In this document: positions 62,848 to 64,000 of the stretch, piece by piece
Layout: each line of letters opens with the position of its first letter
Position numbering within the stretch: position 1 is the stretch's first letter
Program-made: the position numbers and the translations under genes
Assembly (NCBI RefSeq): GCF_030719035.1
Contig: NZ_CP132203.1
Span: 6,780,501 to 6,844,500, forward strand
Reading direction: 5' to 3'
Source: Hahella sp. HNIBRBA332
GTDB taxonomy: Bacteria > Pseudomonadota > Gammaproteobacteria > Pseudomonadales > Oleiphilaceae
DNA: 64,000 bases
The notes under the pieces: model-generated
Seen by the model: the letters and a program-made list of their open reading frames with translations, nothing else
What the model was told of the DNA's origin: nothing
The model's database searches: none

Positions 62848-63108
62848 ATGGCTCACAAGAAGGCGGCGGGTAGTAGCCGTAACGGTCGCGATTCAGAATC
62901 CAAACGACTTGGCGTCAAGCGCTTTGGCGGTCAATTCGTTAAGGCTGGCAACATTCTGGTTCGTCAGCGTGGCACAGAGTTCCATCCAGGTGAGAATGTA
63001 GGTTGTGGCCGCGACCACACTCTATTCGCCAAGCAAGATGGCTTTGTTAAGTTCAACGTTGGTGGCCCGTTAAACCGCAGAACAGTCAGTATTGTCGCTG
63101 CGGAATAA
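62848..63108 (+). CDS. rpmA: 50S ribosomal protein L27
   Basis: L27 reaches into the peptidyl transferase centre through its N-terminal tail. The 86-residue protein starts MAHKKAAGSSRNGRDSESKRLG with AGAGGAG upstream; no N-terminal cleavage extension as in Firmicutes. A terminator follows. Confidence 0.98.
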   Translation: MAHKKAAGSSRNGRDSESKRLGVKRFGGQFVKAGNILVRQRGTEFHPGENVGCGRDHTLFAKQDGFVKFNVGGPLNRRTVSIVAAE

Positions 63109-63125
63109 GGCTGGCCCGTAACGTT

Positions 63126-63154
63126 AAAAAGCTCCGCAGATGCGGAGCTTTTTT
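63126..63154 (+). terminator. rpmA terminator
   Basis: AAAAAGCTCCGCA and TGCGGAGCTTTTTT form a perfect stem 17 bases after the rpmA stop. It probably separates the ribosomal genes from obgE in part. Confidence 0.88.
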
Positions 63155-63249
63155 GTTTGCGCCGCACTTGCGCAAACCTTGTGTTATAAAGATGTTGGTA
63201 ATAGCTGGCTTTAAACGTCGGCGAAATTGCAATTGTTGGGAGAAAAGGC

Positions 63250-64000
63250 ATGAAATTCGTTGATGAGGCCACAATTTACGTGGAAGCAGGTAAAGGTGGA
63301 AATGGCTGTTTGAGCTTTCGTCGCGAAAAGTATGTGCCGAAGGGCGGGCCGGATGGCGGCGATGGTGGTGACGGCGGATCTGTCATTCTGGAGGCGGACG
63401 AGTCTATTAATACGCTCATTGACTATCGCTATACGCGTAAGTTTAAGGCGGCGAATGGCGAGAGCGGTCGCGGAGGCAACTGTACTGGCGCCAGTGGCGC
63501 TGATCTGGTGCTGAAAGTCCCTGTGGGAACAACTATTATCGATACGGATATTGATGAGGTGCTTGGCGATTTAGTGGAAGTCGGACAGCAAATTAAAGTG
63601 GCGCAAGGAGGCTTTCATGGTTTGGGTAATACCCGCTATAAGTCCAGTGTTAATCAGGCTCCTCGCCAAACCAAACCAGGGCAGCCTGGGGAGTCGAGAA
63701 ATATCCGACTTGAGCTAAAGGTGTTGGCCGATGTGGGGTTGCTTGGTTTGCCCAATGCGGGTAAATCGACGCTGATTCGTGGTATCTCCTCCGCCAAACC
63801 CAAAGTGGCGGACTATCCTTTCACGACTCTGGTTCCCAATCTTGGCGTTGTGCGCGTGCAGGCGCACCGTAGCTTTGTTGTGGCTGATATTCCAGGATTG
63901 ATTGAGGGGGCGGCTGATGGCGCAGGGTTAGGTATACGTTTTCTTAAGCATTTGGTTCGTACTCGCCTCCTGTTGCATGTGGTGGACGTATCTCCGCTGG
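63250..64000 (+). CDS. obgE: GTPase Obg/CgtA (5' part, cut by window edge)
   Basis: ObgE is a ribosome-associated GTPase needed for 50S maturation and stress control. The first 250 codons are present and open to the right edge. They show the glycine-rich Obg domain (MKFVDEATIYVEAGKGGNGC, KGGPDGGDGGDGGS) and then the GTPase part with G1 GLPNAGKS, switch region YPFTTL and G3 DIPGLIEGA. AGAAAAGG precedes the ATG. The G4, G5 and C-terminal parts lie outside. Confidence 0.97.
   Translation, partial: MKFVDEATIYVEAGKGGNGCLSFRREKYVPKGGPDGGDGGDGGSVILEADESINTLIDYRYTRKFKAANGESGRGGNCTGASGADLVLKVPVGTTIIDTDIDEVLGDLVEVGQQIKVAQGGFHGLGNTRYKSSVNQAPRQTKPGQPGESRNIRLELKVLADVGLLGLPNAGKSTLIRGISSAKPKVADYPFTTLVPNLGVVRVQAHRSFVVADIPGLIEGAADGAGLGIRFLKHLVRTRLLLHVVDVSPL

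Overview
The window reads as one continuous stretch of a gammaproteobacterial chromosome, close in gene order to Pseudomonas and the marine Hahella/Marinobacter group. Hahella is my guess from synteny and protein character, not a database result. Evidence for this group includes the ponA-pilMNOPQ-aroK-aroB-damX-gltB-gltD-hemE-radA block, the ettA/glyA-nrdR-ribD-ribE-ribBA-ribH-nusB-thiL-pgpA block, the ispB/rplU-rpmA-obgE block, the SerB-like HAD/rppH-ptsP pair, priA/rpmE and hslVU. I see no insertion sequences, prophage, CRISPR array, tRNA or rRNA. Nearly all of the window is housekeeping DNA with intact reading frames.

Layout. 1-2.5 kb: the 3' part of a LapD-like degenerate GGDEF/EAL receptor and a DUF2333 protein. 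2.5-4.5 kb: a two-gene operon on the minus strand (FAD oxidoreductase, aldo/keto reductase). 4.6-7.3 kb: Kdo transferase WaaA facing TolC. 7.7-10.4 kb: nudF-yqiB-cpdA-yqiA. 10.5-15.1 kb: gcvH, an HDOD protein, rlmI, an imelysin-type lipoprotein and a HAD phosphatase. 15.4-19.7 kb: rppH-ptsP (RNA 5'-end removal and nitrogen phosphotransferase signalling) and a patatin-like lipase. 19.8-25.2 kb on the minus strand: priA, a SPOR protein, hslVU behind a clear heat-shock promoter, and a DUF971 gene. 25.3-27.1 kb: L31 and malic enzyme. 27.1-38.1 kb: PBP1A divergent from the type IV pilus operon, then the shikimate genes and DamX. 38.2-46.8 kb: glutamate synthase, hemE and radA. 46.9-49.0 kb on the minus strand: a PilZ protein and EttA. 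49.4-56.7 kb: serine hydroxymethyltransferase followed by the riboflavin/NusB/ThiL/PgpA operon. 56.7-60.9 kb: a small accessory segment (DUF6316-like protein, DUF2057 lipoprotein, Memo, AMMECR1, wax ester synthase/DGAT). 61-64 kb: ispB divergent from rplU-rpmA-obgE, with obgE cut by the window edge.

Functional themes are envelope building (WaaA, TolC, PBP1A, PilM-Q, DamX, SPOR protein, PgpA), nitrogen and one-carbon metabolism (PtsP, GltBD, GlyA, GcvH), cofactors (riboflavin, thiamine, haem, polyprenyl chains) and protein quality control (HslVU).

The least explained material is non-coding. It includes a foldable region of about 120 bases in the long ispB-rplU gap, a three-way-junction-like inverted repeat set between gltB and gltD, a 10-bp leader hairpin upstream of gltB, and an operator-like palindrome in the rpmE promoter. 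Among proteins, the wax ester synthase has Asn in place of the usual Asp of its catalytic motif, the AMMECR1/Memo pair lacks its usual radical-SAM neighbour, and RibBA has lost the zinc ligands of its second domain.
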